The notes beneath the pieces are model-generated. The model worked only from the letters and a program-made list of their open reading frames with translations, made no database searches and was not told the origin of the DNA. The position numbers and the translations under genes are program-made. A stretch of 64,000 nucleotides of DNA from Gemmatimonadaceae bacterium (GTDB taxonomy: Bacteria > Latescibacterota > UBA2968 > UBA8231), in contig JAPOZM010000074.1 in the NCBI GenBank assembly GCA_026706075.1, positions 61,437 to 125,436 on the forward strand, given 5' to 3'. This document shows, in pieces, positions 1-8,117 of this stretch; within the stretch, counting starts at the first letter, position 1; each line of letters starts with the position of its first letter.

Positions 1-1
1 G

Positions 2-211
2 GCGCGGATCCGCCGCCTCTCTCCCGTGCTGCTGGACACCACGGGAGAGACATCGCTGGCGTACTACGCCGTCAGCGTGCCCACGGCGTACCGCCTCGAC
101 CCGGAGGGCACGGTGGCGGCGGCCGCTCGGGGCGTCGGGCCGGTCCAGGAACTGGTCGAGGAGCTGGCCGAGGACGTGGCCTCCGACGAGGGGTGCCGAT
201 CGTGTCCCTAG
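2..211 (+). CDS. 3' end of a thioredoxin-fold (redoxin/TlpA-like) protein
   Basis: The window opens inside this gene; the frame is open from base 2 and ends with TAG at 209-211. The visible 69 residues carry the typical C-terminal half of a redoxin: a 'VPTAYRLDPEG' strand-turn (the cis-Pro segment followed by the [YL]xxDPxG strand), then a helix rich in Glu. It ends in 'CRSCP', an unusual Cys pair at the very C-terminus. The catalytic N-terminal half lies outside the window, so the active-site motif cannot be judged. Its last codons overlap the possible GTG starts (193 or 202) of the prepilin peptidase, so the two are probably co-transcribed. A second redoxin of similar type lies at 61421-61965. 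Confidence 0.6.
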   Translation, partial: ARIRRLSPVLLDTTGETSLAYYAVSVPTAYRLDPEGTVAAAARGVGPVQELVEELAEDVASDEGCRSCP

Positions 212-1254
212 GCGACCCCATTCTCTGGGTGGAGCTGCTGATGCTGTCGGCGCTGCTGACAGCCGGCATCTGTGCGGCCTGGACGGACCTGCGTTTCCAG
301 CGGGTGCCGAACCCCTACACCCTGGGGCTGCTCGGCATCGGCGTGACCGGCCAGGCGGCGATGGTGGGACTGGGCGTGGGCGGCTGGAACCAGGTGGCGG
401 GGATCCTCCTGCTGGGCCTGGCCGTCGCCTTCCTGCTGACGCTCACCGGGGTCTGGTCGCTGGGCGACGGCAAGATGTATTGGGCGGCGGTGGCGGCCCT
501 GCCGCCGAGCCTGTGCCCGGTGGGCGAATGGGTCTCCTTCGAGACCCCGCCGGCGGCGCTGATCGTCAACGCCCTGCTCGGGTACGTCGCGGTCCTGCTG
601 GCGCTGGTGGTCTGGCAGCAACGGCAGTGGACGGCGCTCAAAGGGAACCGGGATCGATGGCTGCAGGCCGCCGCCGGGGTGGGAGGTTTGCTCGGACTGG
701 CCCTGAGCTTCGCTCACCTCGTGCTGAACCGCCCCCTGAGCTACCTGGAGGCCTTCGGGTTCCTCGTCGTGGGCTACCGGCTGCTCGAGTGGGGCCTGGA
801 GCCGGCCCGGCGCCCGGTGGTGGTGATCCCCGGGCTGGCGGCCCTCGCGCTGCTGTTCCTGACGACCGGCGGCTGGCGGGACTACGCCCTGATCTGGGCG
901 GCGGCGTGGCTGGTGGAGCTGGCCTTTCAGCAGGTGCGGCACGGGAGCCGGCGGGCCTTCGGGTTCGACCTTCCGGCGGGGCAGGTCCGGGCGGGGGCGG
1001 TCCTGGGACGCCGGCTGGTCCTGGCCGGGGCCGAGGGCGGGGAGGTGGTCTGGGAGAGCGGGGAGAGCCTCGACCAGGAGAGAGTGAACCTGCTCAAAGA
1101 GCGGGCGGCCTCCGGCGCGGGGCCCAGGACGGTGGCCCTGACCCGGGCCCTTCCCGTCGTGCCCTTCCTCGTGGCCGGCGGCCTGGCCACGGCCGCCTTC
1201 GGCGGTCACCTGGCCCCGCCGGTGAGAGCTTTGCTCGTGTGGATCAAGGGATGA
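193..1254 (+). CDS. A24-family prepilin peptidase with an extended C-terminal half
   Basis: Membrane aspartyl protease that would cleave (and possibly N-methylate) type IV pilin-like precursors at the inner membrane. Both catalytic Asp motifs are visible: D32 in 'TDLRFQRVPNP' just after the first membrane helix, and D92 in 'LGDGK'. The first ~170 residues match the compact CpaA/TadV layout. The following ~180 residues add more hydrophobic segments, a soluble stretch around residues 255-320, and a terminal hydrophobic hairpin. That layout recalls the C-terminal half of archaeal type II peptidases (FlaK/PibD relatives); this comparison is from memory. GTG at 193 is used here; GTG at 202 is equally possible. 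No pilin or secretion ATPase gene is in the window. Confidence 0.75.
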   Translation: MPIVSLGDPILWVELLMLSALLTAGICAAWTDLRFQRVPNPYTLGLLGIGVTGQAAMVGLGVGGWNQVAGILLLGLAVAFLLTLTGVWSLGDGKMYWAAVAALPPSLCPVGEWVSFETPPAALIVNALLGYVAVLLALVVWQQRQWTALKGNRDRWLQAAAGVGGLLGLALSFAHLVLNRPLSYLEAFGFLVVGYRLLEWGLEPARRPVVVIPGLAALALLFLTTGGWRDYALIWAAAWLVELAFQQVRHGSRRAFGFDLPAGQVRAGAVLGRRLVLAGAEGGEVVWESGESLDQERVNLLKERAASGAGPRTVALTRALPVVPFLVAGGLATAAFGGHLAPPVRALLVWIKG

Positions 1255-1360
1255 AGTACGGCTACCCTGCGGCTGAGGAAGGAGATGACCGGGATAGCGC
1301 GGCCGGGTGGCCATGGAGGAGTTCAGAGAGCAAACACAGTTCACGTTCCTCAAGGAGGGA

Positions 1361-1678
1361 ATGAACCATGCTGATGCTCATCGACAATGCCCTGTGCGTC
1401 ATCCGCAGGGCCATGATCGTCCTCGCCAGCGAGGACACTGTGCGAAGCGGCCGATCCTGCCGGTGGCCTGGGTCGGCGCCGTGCTGATGGCGGCCGCTGT
1501 CGTGCTGAGCATGCCCGAGAAGGCCCATGCCGGCTACTGCTGGTCGTCCCAGTGGAACTGCTACAACGTCAGTCCCTCACCCTGTCCTTCCACGTGTGAA
1601 ACGGACTGCCGCACCTACTCTTCCGGATGCCATCTGTATGGTTCATCGGGGCTGTATCGTTGCCGATGCGGGTGGTAG
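1361..1678 (+). CDS. Small exported cysteine-rich peptide
   Basis: Not recognised. An AAGGAGG ribosome site at about 1351-1357 sits just upstream of ATG 1361; the frame is open further back to 1307. A hydrophobic segment with 'AWVGAVLMAAAVVLSM' ends in 'KAHAG', a plausible signal peptidase I site. The mature part is about 48 residues with eight Cys and a C-terminal 'YRCRCGW', which suggests a disulfide-knotted secreted peptide. The stretch before the hydrophobic core is unusually long and polar (about 30 residues, His/Arg rich). Either the true start is internal (for example GTG 1462) or the 5' end has shifted frame: ATG 1369 opens a competing frame of 35 codons. The gene sits directly before the array of exported paralogs. 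Confidence 0.45.
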   Translation: MNHADAHRQCPVRHPQGHDRPRQRGHCAKRPILPVAWVGAVLMAAAVVLSMPEKAHAGYCWSSQWNCYNVSPSPCPSTCETDCRTYSSGCHLYGSSGLYRCRCGW

Positions 1679-1726
1679 TCTATCCAGTGACCTGATGGGC
1701 ACTGTAGGCACTCGGGTCACAGCTTC

Positions 1727-1757
1727 AAGGGAGCGGGGACAGGATCCTCGCTCCCTT
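1727..1757 (+). terminator. Hairpin between the Cys-rich peptide and the paralog array
   Basis: A perfect 9-bp inverted repeat, AAGGGAGCG (1727-1735) and CGCTCCCTT (1749-1757), encloses a 13-base loop. It lies 50 bp after the stop of the peptide gene and about 100 bp before P1. There is no T-run after it, so it may be a factor-dependent or weak terminator, or an mRNA-stabilising hairpin. Confidence 0.35.
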
Positions 1758-1861
1758 GGCATAGATGTCGGTCCGTCAAGAGGTGTTCTTTGGGTGAGTT
1801 CCCTCTATAGACTTCAGGACTCCCTCCCCGGGAGTAGTTGTCTATCCTACAAGGAGGCACC

Positions 1862-3217
1862 ATGGGCCGCTATCCTTCTTGGCTCCTCGCCATCCCGATT
1901 CTGACCTCCGCCGTCGTCGCCCACGCCCACATCGGCGACCAGATCTACCCCTTCTACGAGCTGCTGGACGAAGATCTCGACCGCATCGACCTGACCGACG
2001 GTAGCGTCGAGGACTGGTACGAGGTCATCGGGGAGCCTTCGCTGACGGCCAGTGACTTCCTGTGGCAGTTTGGTCGGTACGATCTATCGGATGTGGACTT
2101 CCGCATCTGGCTCGCCTGGAACCAGGGCAGCGGCACCCTCTGGATCGCCATGGAGCGCTTCGATGATCTCTATATCAACAACTACGACGGGGCCGGCCTC
2201 CACGCGATGCACCGCTGGGATTCCAGCCTCGAATTCATGGTCGACGGCGACCACACCGGCGGGGTGTACGGCTTCCTTCTCGGGATCAACTGCGAGGAGT
2301 GCACGGACGAGGAAGTCCTGTGGAACAACCGTCAGGCGCAGCGGTGGATCGCGATCGCCGAGGCGCCCGGCGGCGGCGACATCCTGGACTACGACGGCGC
2401 CAGCGACTGGGTGATCCGGGAGCCGTACGCCGTCGCGGGCGGCGGCGTCATCGGCGAGAGCCCGGCGACCACGGTCACCGAGTTCAAGGTGACGCCTTTT
2501 GACGACCTCATCTACGACGACGAGGAAGCGTCCGAGGTCTCGCAACTGTTCCCGGGGAAGGTGATCGGGTTCACGATATCCACCAAGGACAATGACGCAA
2601 TTCGGGCCTGGGAAGGGCCCGTGTCTGTCCAAATGTCGCTCGGCGGCAAATTGAGAGACACGGTCGACGCCGACCGGTACCTGTTTGGACGCAACAGCTG
2701 CGACGGGTGCACGGTGGAGGAGACCAGGCTCCTCAACAACCGGCAGGCCCAGCACTATCTGGCCATCGCCGAGACGACGGACGGGCAACACGTGGGCTAT
2801 GACGGCGCCGGCGAGTGGGTCGTGAGGGAGCCGTACGCCGCGGCCGGGGGCGGCGTCCTCGGCGCCACTCCCGTGACCACGGTCACCGAGATGAAGGTCA
2901 CCCCCTTCGACGATCTCCTCTACGACGACGAGGCCGCTTCGGTAACCTCGGAGCTGTATCCGGGCAAGGTCATCGGCTTCACCATTAAAACGATCGACAA
3001 CGACGCCACGGAGTGGCCTGACGGAACTGGGGCGGCCGATCACCAGTGGCTTTCCGACAGGGTATCCACCCTCAGCTTGGCCGATCTCTTCGTCGACGGC
3101 CTCCTCCTCGGCGCCGGAGAAGACCCCTCCCGCTACGACGACATCTCTGCCGTGGAGCCGTCTTCTTGGGGCCGGATCAAGGCGGCCCTCGAGCTAGCCC
3201 CACGCCGCAGGGAGTAG
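1862..3217 (+). CDS. P1: exported CBM9-like paralog, a chimera of two family members
   Basis: Start ATG 1862 follows a strong AAGGAGG; 451 residues against ~305 for its siblings. Signal peptide ends 'VVAHA', then the family N-terminus 'HIGDQIYPFYEL'. Residues ~20-270 are one paralog (subtype B, closest to P10) with 'LAWNQ', 'VDGDHTGG' and 'NCEECTDEE'. At about base 2672 (residue ~270) the sequence jumps in frame into the middle of a subtype D paralog ('RYLFGRNSCDGC', closest to P11), which then runs to the common C-terminal tail. The fold assignment (CBM9/DOMON-like beta-sandwich that binds sugars) rests on the order of motifs: W-A-W strand, W-I-A-M-E strand, 'FMVDGDH', 'VTEFKVTPFDDL', 'PGKVIGF...DND'. 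This is inference. Confidence 0.7.
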   Translation: MGRYPSWLLAIPILTSAVVAHAHIGDQIYPFYELLDEDLDRIDLTDGSVEDWYEVIGEPSLTASDFLWQFGRYDLSDVDFRIWLAWNQGSGTLWIAMERFDDLYINNYDGAGLHAMHRWDSSLEFMVDGDHTGGVYGFLLGINCEECTDEEVLWNNRQAQRWIAIAEAPGGGDILDYDGASDWVIREPYAVAGGGVIGESPATTVTEFKVTPFDDLIYDDEEASEVSQLFPGKVIGFTISTKDNDAIRAWEGPVSVQMSLGGKLRDTVDADRYLFGRNSCDGCTVEETRLLNNRQAQHYLAIAETTDGQHVGYDGAGEWVVREPYAAAGGGVLGATPVTTVTEMKVTPFDDLLYDDEAASVTSELYPGKVIGFTIKTIDNDATEWPDGTGAADHQWLSDRVSTLSLADLFVDGLLLGAGEDPSRYDDISAVEPSSWGRIKAALELAPRRRE

Positions 3218-3221
3218 CACC

Positions 3222-4145
3222 ATGCCCACCTGCCTCGTCTCCCTCCTGATCCTGGCTTCCCTGCTGGTCCCGGCCGTCACCCACGCCCACATCGGCGACC
3301 AGATCTACCCCTTCTACGAGCTGCTCGACGAGGATCTCGACCGCATTGACCTCACCGACGGCAGCGTCGAGGACTGGCTCGAGGTCGTCGGCGAGCCGTC
3401 CCTGGTCACCTCCAATTTCTGGAGGGGCGCGGACAACTGGCCGAGCGATCCCACGACCCTGGATGTCCGCGTCTGGCTCGCCTGGCATCAACGCAGTAGT
3501 AACCTCTGGGTCGCAGTGGAGGCCTTCGATGACCGATACGTAGGGGCCCTCGGAGACGAAGAGGAAACAGCAAACTACTGCTGGGCATGGGACGCCTGCA
3601 TGGAGTTTTTCATTGACGGAGATCACTCCGGTGGTCGGTATCGCAGGTTCCCTGCCGGCGACCATACCGAGGAAGAGTTGGTTCGGTTGAACTTTCTGCA
3701 GGCCCAGAAGTACTGGATGCCGATCGACCCGGCGGGGGACCAGTTTGTCCGCTACCCCGGGGCCGGCGAGTGGCCCACGAAGGACCCGTACGCCGCAGCG
3801 GGAGGCGGCGTCGTCGGCCGGAGCCCGGCCACCTGGGTCCTCGAAATGAAGGTGACGCCCTTCGACGCCCTCGTCTACAACGACGAGGGCATTTCCGAAG
3901 CCTCGGAGCTATACCCGGGCAAGACCATCGGCTTTGAGCTCCAGCTTTGGGATGCTGACGAGGAACCTCCCTTTGTCTCTTCGCACAACTACCTGCTCAC
4001 ACCCTTGGAACTCCCGGTCAACCGTTTCGCCAGCCATTTCGTCGACGGCCTGCTCGTCGGCGCCGGCGAAGACCCCGCCACCTACGACAACCGTTCCGCG
4101 GTCGAGCCCTCCTCCTGGGGGCGGATCAAGGCCGCGCTGCGGTAG
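3222..4145 (+). CDS. P2: exported CBM9-like paralog, subtype A
   Basis: 307 residues, starting four bases after the P1 stop with an AGGGAG site. Signal peptide ends 'VTHA' and is followed by His. Subtype A is marked by 'RYVGALGDE', 'CWAWDACMEF' and 'LQLWDADEEPPF', and lacks the CxxC segment found in subtypes B to E. It keeps the family landmarks: 'DLTDGSVEDW', 'AWHQ', 'IDGDHSGG', 'EMKVTPFDAL', 'FVDGLLVGAGEDP' and a tail ending 'SSWGRIKAALR'. Its closest relative is the broken copy P9, and next P12. Probably secreted or periplasmic; ligand unknown. Confidence 0.7.
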   Translation: MPTCLVSLLILASLLVPAVTHAHIGDQIYPFYELLDEDLDRIDLTDGSVEDWLEVVGEPSLVTSNFWRGADNWPSDPTTLDVRVWLAWHQRSSNLWVAVEAFDDRYVGALGDEEETANYCWAWDACMEFFIDGDHSGGRYRRFPAGDHTEEELVRLNFLQAQKYWMPIDPAGDQFVRYPGAGEWPTKDPYAAAGGGVVGRSPATWVLEMKVTPFDALVYNDEGISEASELYPGKTIGFELQLWDADEEPPFVSSHNYLLTPLELPVNRFASHFVDGLLVGAGEDPATYDNRSAVEPSSWGRIKAALR

Positions 4146-4161
4146 CCTCAGCGGAGCACCC

Positions 4162-5094
4162 ATGCGCACCCGCCTCTACCTGCTGACCCTGGTCCCGCTG
4201 CTGGCCCTCGCCCCCGCCGCCCACGCCCACGCCGGCGACGAGATCTACCCCTTCTACGAGTTGCTCGACGAGGATCTGGGCCGTATCGACCTGACCGACG
4301 GCAGCGTCGAGGACTGGTACGAGGTCCTCGGCGAGCCCGCGCTGACGGCCAGCGACTTCTACTGGCTGAACTATGACTACGATCCCTCGGAATTGGACTT
4401 CCGCATCTGGCTCGCCTGGCACCAAGCCAGCAACACCGTCTGGATCGCCATGGAGCGCTTCGACGACCTCTACTTCAACCGCTACGACGGAGGCGGACTC
4501 AGCTGGATGCCGCTTTGGGATTCCAGCATCGCCTTCCACGTCGACGGCGACCACTCCGCCGGGATCTACGGCGATTGGATCGCGGCCGGGCGCGACTGCG
4601 AGGGATGCACGCCCGCGAATGTTCTCCGCCACAACCGTCAGGCGCAGCGGTGGATGGCGATCGCCGAGGCGGCCAATGGCGAGATCCTGGACTACGACGG
4701 CCACAGCGAGTGGGTGATCCGGGAACCGTACGCCGCGGCGGGCAGCGGCGTCACCGGCCACAGCCCGGCGATCACGGTCGTCGAGTTCAAGGTGACGCCC
4801 TTCGACGATCTCATCTGGGACGACGAGGACGCCTCCGAGGTCTCGCAACTCCGCCCGGGCAAGATCATCGGGTTCGCCATGAGGACGAACGACAACGACG
4901 CCACGGAGTACCCGGACGGATTCGGGCCGGCGATCCAGCTCTCCCTCGGCCCTGAGTTCCTGGACCTGAGGGTCGACGCCAATCTCTTCGTCGACGGCCT
5001 GTTGGTCGGCGCCGGAGAGGATCCCTCCCGCTACGACGACCCTTCCGCCGTGGAGCCGTCCTCCTGGGCGCGCATCAAGGCCGCGCTGCGGTAG
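4162..5094 (+). CDS. P3: exported CBM9-like paralog, subtype C
   Basis: 310 residues from ATG 4162; the frame is open further upstream but the signal peptide fixes the start ('MRTRLYLLTLVPLL...AAHA', then His). It shows 'AWHQASNTVWIAMERFDDLYFNRYDG', 'VDGDHSAG', the CxxC segment 'DCEGCTPAN', 'VEFKVTPFDDL' and the tail 'SSWARIKAALR'. The 16-base spacer from P2 with the first codons is nearly identical to the spacer between P9 and P10. It is the intact sibling of P4 and shows what P4 has lost. Confidence 0.7.
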   Translation: MRTRLYLLTLVPLLALAPAAHAHAGDEIYPFYELLDEDLGRIDLTDGSVEDWYEVLGEPALTASDFYWLNYDYDPSELDFRIWLAWHQASNTVWIAMERFDDLYFNRYDGGGLSWMPLWDSSIAFHVDGDHSAGIYGDWIAAGRDCEGCTPANVLRHNRQAQRWMAIAEAANGEILDYDGHSEWVIREPYAAAGSGVTGHSPAITVVEFKVTPFDDLIWDDEDASEVSQLRPGKIIGFAMRTNDNDATEYPDGFGPAIQLSLGPEFLDLRVDANLFVDGLLVGAGEDPSRYDDPSAVEPSSWARIKAALR

Positions 5095-5106
5095 CCAGGA
5101 GCACCC

Positions 5107-5983
5107 ATGCGGCTCCTCTCCCTGCTAACCCTCACTTCGCTCCTGGGTCCCGCCTCCGCCGCCCACGCCCACGCCGGCGACGAGATCTACCCCTTCCTCG
5201 AGCTGCTCGAGGAGGACCTGGAGCGCATCGACCTCACCGACGGCCAGCGACTTCTATTGGGTGAACTATCACTACGATCCCTCGGAGTTGGACTTCCGCA
5301 TCTGGCTCGCCTGGCACCAAGCCAGCAACACCGTCTGGATCGCCATGGAGCGCTTCGACGACCTCTACTTCAACCGCTACGACGGGGGCGGGCTCGGCGA
5401 GATGTGGAACTGGGACTCCAGCATCGCCTTCCTGGTGGACGGCGACCACACCGCCGGGCAGTACAGCCACTATCACGGGCCCGACTGCGAGAGATGCACC
5501 CCCGAGCGGATTCTTGCCAGCAACCGTCAGGCCCAGCGGTGGATGGCGATTGCCGAGGCACCCGATGGCGAGATCCTGGACTACGACGGCTTCAGCGAGT
5601 GGGTGGTCCGGGAACCGTACGCCGCCGCGGGCAGCGGCGTCATCGGCCACAGCCCGGCGACCACGGTCGTCGAGTTCAAGGTGACGCCCTTCGACGATCT
5701 CATCTGGGACGACGAGGACGCCTCCGAGATCTCCCAACTCCGCCCGGGCAAGATCATCGGGTTCACCATGACCACGACCGACAACGACGCGACGGAGTAC
5801 AAGGACGGATTGGGGCCCAAGATCCAGCTCTCCCTCGGCCCCGAGGTGCAGAACCTGAGGATCCACGCCTCTAACTTCGTCGACGGCCTGCTGGTCGGCG
5901 CCGGAGAGGACCCCTCCAGCTACGACGACGTCTCCGGCGTGGAGCCGTCCTCCTGGGGGCGGATCAAGGCCGCTTTGCGGTAG
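5107..5983 (+). pseudogene. P4: subtype C paralog broken by a 47-bp deletion
   Basis: ATG 5107 opens a normal signal peptide ('SAAHA', then His) and reads to 'DLTDG', where the sequence jumps to 'ASDFYW' in another frame. Alignment with P3 shows 47 bases missing between two copies of GACGGC, one of which remains. This removes the 'SVEDWYEVLGEP' segment and shifts the frame. The rest of the protein is intact in the second frame (from 5261 to the TAG at 5981-5983), including 'VDGDHTAG', 'DCERCTPER' and the C-terminal tail. The damage is therefore a single event and looks recent. Confidence 0.85.
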
Positions 5984-6002
5984 TCTGAGCAGGAGGAACC
6001 CC

Positions 6003-6119
6003 ATGCGCACTTCCCTCATCTCCCTGCTTACCCTCTCATCGCTCCTGGGCCCCCCCGGGCCCACGCCGGCGACGACATCTACCCCTTTCTGGGCCCGGAT
6101 CAAGGCGGCCCTTCGGTAG
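6003..6119 (+). pseudogene. P5: scar of a paralog, only the two ends left
   Basis: The AGGAGG site, ATG 6003 and the signal-peptide coding part of a family member are followed, after 'GACGACATCTACCCCTTT', directly by the last codons of the gene ('WARIKAALR', TAG at 6117-6119). About 800 bp of the middle is missing. A small deletion in the signal peptide region puts the IYPF codons out of frame, yet the short frame still reaches the proper stop. It is a 38-residue open frame, but it is best read as a deletion relic rather than a gene. Confidence 0.8.
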
Positions 6120-6173
6120 CCTATCCGGTCTGCCGGCCTATCCCGAAGACCTCCGTTAACCAAGGAGGATACC

Positions 6174-7085
6174 ATGCGCACCCACCTCCTCTACCTGCTG
6201 ACCCTGATCCCGCTCCTTGGCCTCTCCAGCGCCACCCACGCCCATATCGGCGACCAGATCTACCCCTTCTACGAGCTCCTCGACGAGGACCTCCACCGGA
6301 TCGACTTGACCGACGGCAGCGTCGAGGACTGGTACGATGTTCTCGGCGAGCCCTCGCTGACAGCCGCCGACTTCTACTCCCCGGCCTCCCATTACGATCC
6401 AGGCAGCGTGGACAACCGCTTCTGGCTCGGCTGGCACCGGCGAAGCGGGACCCTCTGGATCGCCATGGAGCGCTACGATGACATCTACCACAACAACTAT
6501 GCGGGAGAGATCAACGAGTTGGGACTCTCAACGATGAACCGCTGGGACTCCTCTTTCAGCTTCATGGTCGACGGCGATCACTCCGGCGGACAGTACCTGT
6601 TTACGGAGGAGACCAAGCTCGAGAACAACCGCCATGCCCAGCACTGGATGGCGATCGCCGAGACGGCGGAGGGCCGCCACGTGGCCTATGCCGGCGCCAG
6701 CGAGTGGGCCGTGAGGGACCCGTACGCCGCCGCTGGTGGCGGCGTGCTCGGCGTCACCCCCGCCACGACGGTCACCGAGCTGAGGCTGACCCCTTTCGAC
6801 GACCTCGTCTACGACGACGAGGCCGCCTCCAAAGCCTCGATAGTGTATCCGGGCAAGGTCATCGGCTTCAGCATCAGCACGGTCGACAACGACGCCACCG
6901 AGTATCCTGACGGATTGGGACCGATAGACCTTCAGTGGCTGGGCGACAGGGTGGGAGCCTTCCGCTTCGCCGATCTCCTCGTCGACGGCCTGCTCGTCGG
7001 CGCCGGGGAAGACCCCTCCCGCTACGAAGACGTCTCCGCCGTAGAGCCGTCCTCCTGGGGGCGGATCAAGGCCAGCTTCAAGTAG
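6174..7085 (+). CDS. P6: exported CBM9-like paralog, subtype D
   Basis: 303 residues from ATG 6174 behind a strong AAGGAGGA. Signal peptide ends 'SATHA', then His. Family landmarks are 'LGWHRRSGTLWIAMERYDDIYHNNYAGE', 'FMVDGDHSGGQYLF', 'VTELRLTPFDDL', 'VDNDATEYPDG' and the tail 'SSWGRIKASFK'. The CxxC segment of its subtype is cleanly missing: 'YLF' runs straight into 'TEETKLENNRHAQHW'. The reading frame is intact, so this is a natural test of whether the CxxC matters. Confidence 0.7.
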   Translation: MRTHLLYLLTLIPLLGLSSATHAHIGDQIYPFYELLDEDLHRIDLTDGSVEDWYDVLGEPSLTAADFYSPASHYDPGSVDNRFWLGWHRRSGTLWIAMERYDDIYHNNYAGEINELGLSTMNRWDSSFSFMVDGDHSGGQYLFTEETKLENNRHAQHWMAIAETAEGRHVAYAGASEWAVRDPYAAAGGGVLGVTPATTVTELRLTPFDDLVYDDEAASKASIVYPGKVIGFSISTVDNDATEYPDGLGPIDLQWLGDRVGAFRFADLLVDGLLVGAGEDPSRYEDVSAVEPSSWGRIKASFK

Positions 7086-7112
7086 GTCGGTAGAAGGACA
7101 AGGAGGAGGAGC

Positions 7113-8117
7113 ATGCGCATTCGCCTCATCTCCCCGCCGATACTCACCACGCTCCTGGGCCTCGCCCCCGCCGCCCACGCTCACATCGGCGACCAGATCT
7201 ACCCCTTCTACGAGCTGCTCGACGAGGACCTGCACCGGATCGACCTGACCGACGCCAGCGTCGACGACTGGCTCGACGTCCTCGGCGAGCCTTCGCTGAC
7301 GGCGGCCGACTTCTACTACCCGTACTCCAGCTACGATCCAACAAACTGCGACAACCGTTTCTGGCTTGGCTGGCACCGCCGCAGCGGGACCCTCTGGGTC
7401 GCCATGGAGCGCTTCGATGACATCTACCACAACAACTATGCCGGAGAGATTCTCGAGTCGGGGCTCCCTACGATCTCTCGCCCTACCATGTTTCGTTGGG
7501 ATTCCTACTTCAGCTTCATGGTCGACGGCGACCACTCCGGCGGCCGCTACCTGTTTGTAGCCAACAACTGCGAGGGGTGCACAGTAGAGGAGATCACGCT
7601 CCTGAACAACCGGCAGGCCCAGCACTGGCTGGCCATCGCCGAGACGACGGACGGCCAACACCTGGGCTATGACGGCGCCAGCGAGTGGGCCGTGAGGGAG
7701 CCGTACGCCGCGGCCGGAGGCGGCGTCCTCGGGGCGACTCCCGCCACCACGGTCACCGAGTTGAAGGTGACCCCCTTCGACGACCTCATTTATGACGACG
7801 AGGCCGCTTCCGCAGCCTCGGAGCTGTATCCCGGCAAGGTCATCGGCTTCAACCTCTACACGATCGACAACGACGCCACCGAGTTCAGCGACGGAATGGG
7901 GCCGCTTGACTCTCAGTGGCTGTCCGACAAGTGTATACCCTCAGCTTCGCCGATCGTCGTCGACGGTCTGCTCGTCGGCGCCGGAGAAGACCCCTCCCGG
8001 TACGACGACGTCTCCTCCGTGGAGCCGTCCTCCTGGGACGGATCAAGGCCGCCCTCGAGTAGGCCCCCACGCCGCAAAGGAGGAGCCCCATGCGTGCCTG
8101 CCTCATCTCCCTTCTGA
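7113..8117 (+). CDS. P7: exported CBM9-like paralog, subtype D, frameshifted tail
   Basis: ATG 7113 follows AAGGAGGAGGAG. Signal peptide ends 'PAAHA', then His. It carries 'LGWHRRSGTLWVAMERFDD', 'FMVDGDHSGGRYLF' and 'NCEGCTVEE'. Two defects lie near the end. Around 7929-7967 a local shift changes the expected 'DRVSTLSLADLFVD' into 'DKCIPSASPIVVD' (two compensating indels, net minus three bases). At about 8037 one base is lost in the GGGGGCGG run, so the family tail is replaced by ~25 foreign residues and translation runs to 8117, over the start of P8. The expected stop was TAG at 8060-8062. The protein may still fold but lacks the conserved tail. Confidence 0.6.
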   Translation: MRIRLISPPILTTLLGLAPAAHAHIGDQIYPFYELLDEDLHRIDLTDASVDDWLDVLGEPSLTAADFYYPYSSYDPTNCDNRFWLGWHRRSGTLWVAMERFDDIYHNNYAGEILESGLPTISRPTMFRWDSYFSFMVDGDHSGGRYLFVANNCEGCTVEEITLLNNRQAQHWLAIAETTDGQHLGYDGASEWAVREPYAAAGGGVLGATPATTVTELKVTPFDDLIYDDEAASAASELYPGKVIGFNLYTIDNDATEFSDGMGPLDSQWLSDKCIPSASPIVVDGLLVGAGEDPSRYDDVSSVEPSSWDGSRPPSSRPPRRKGGAPCVPASSPF

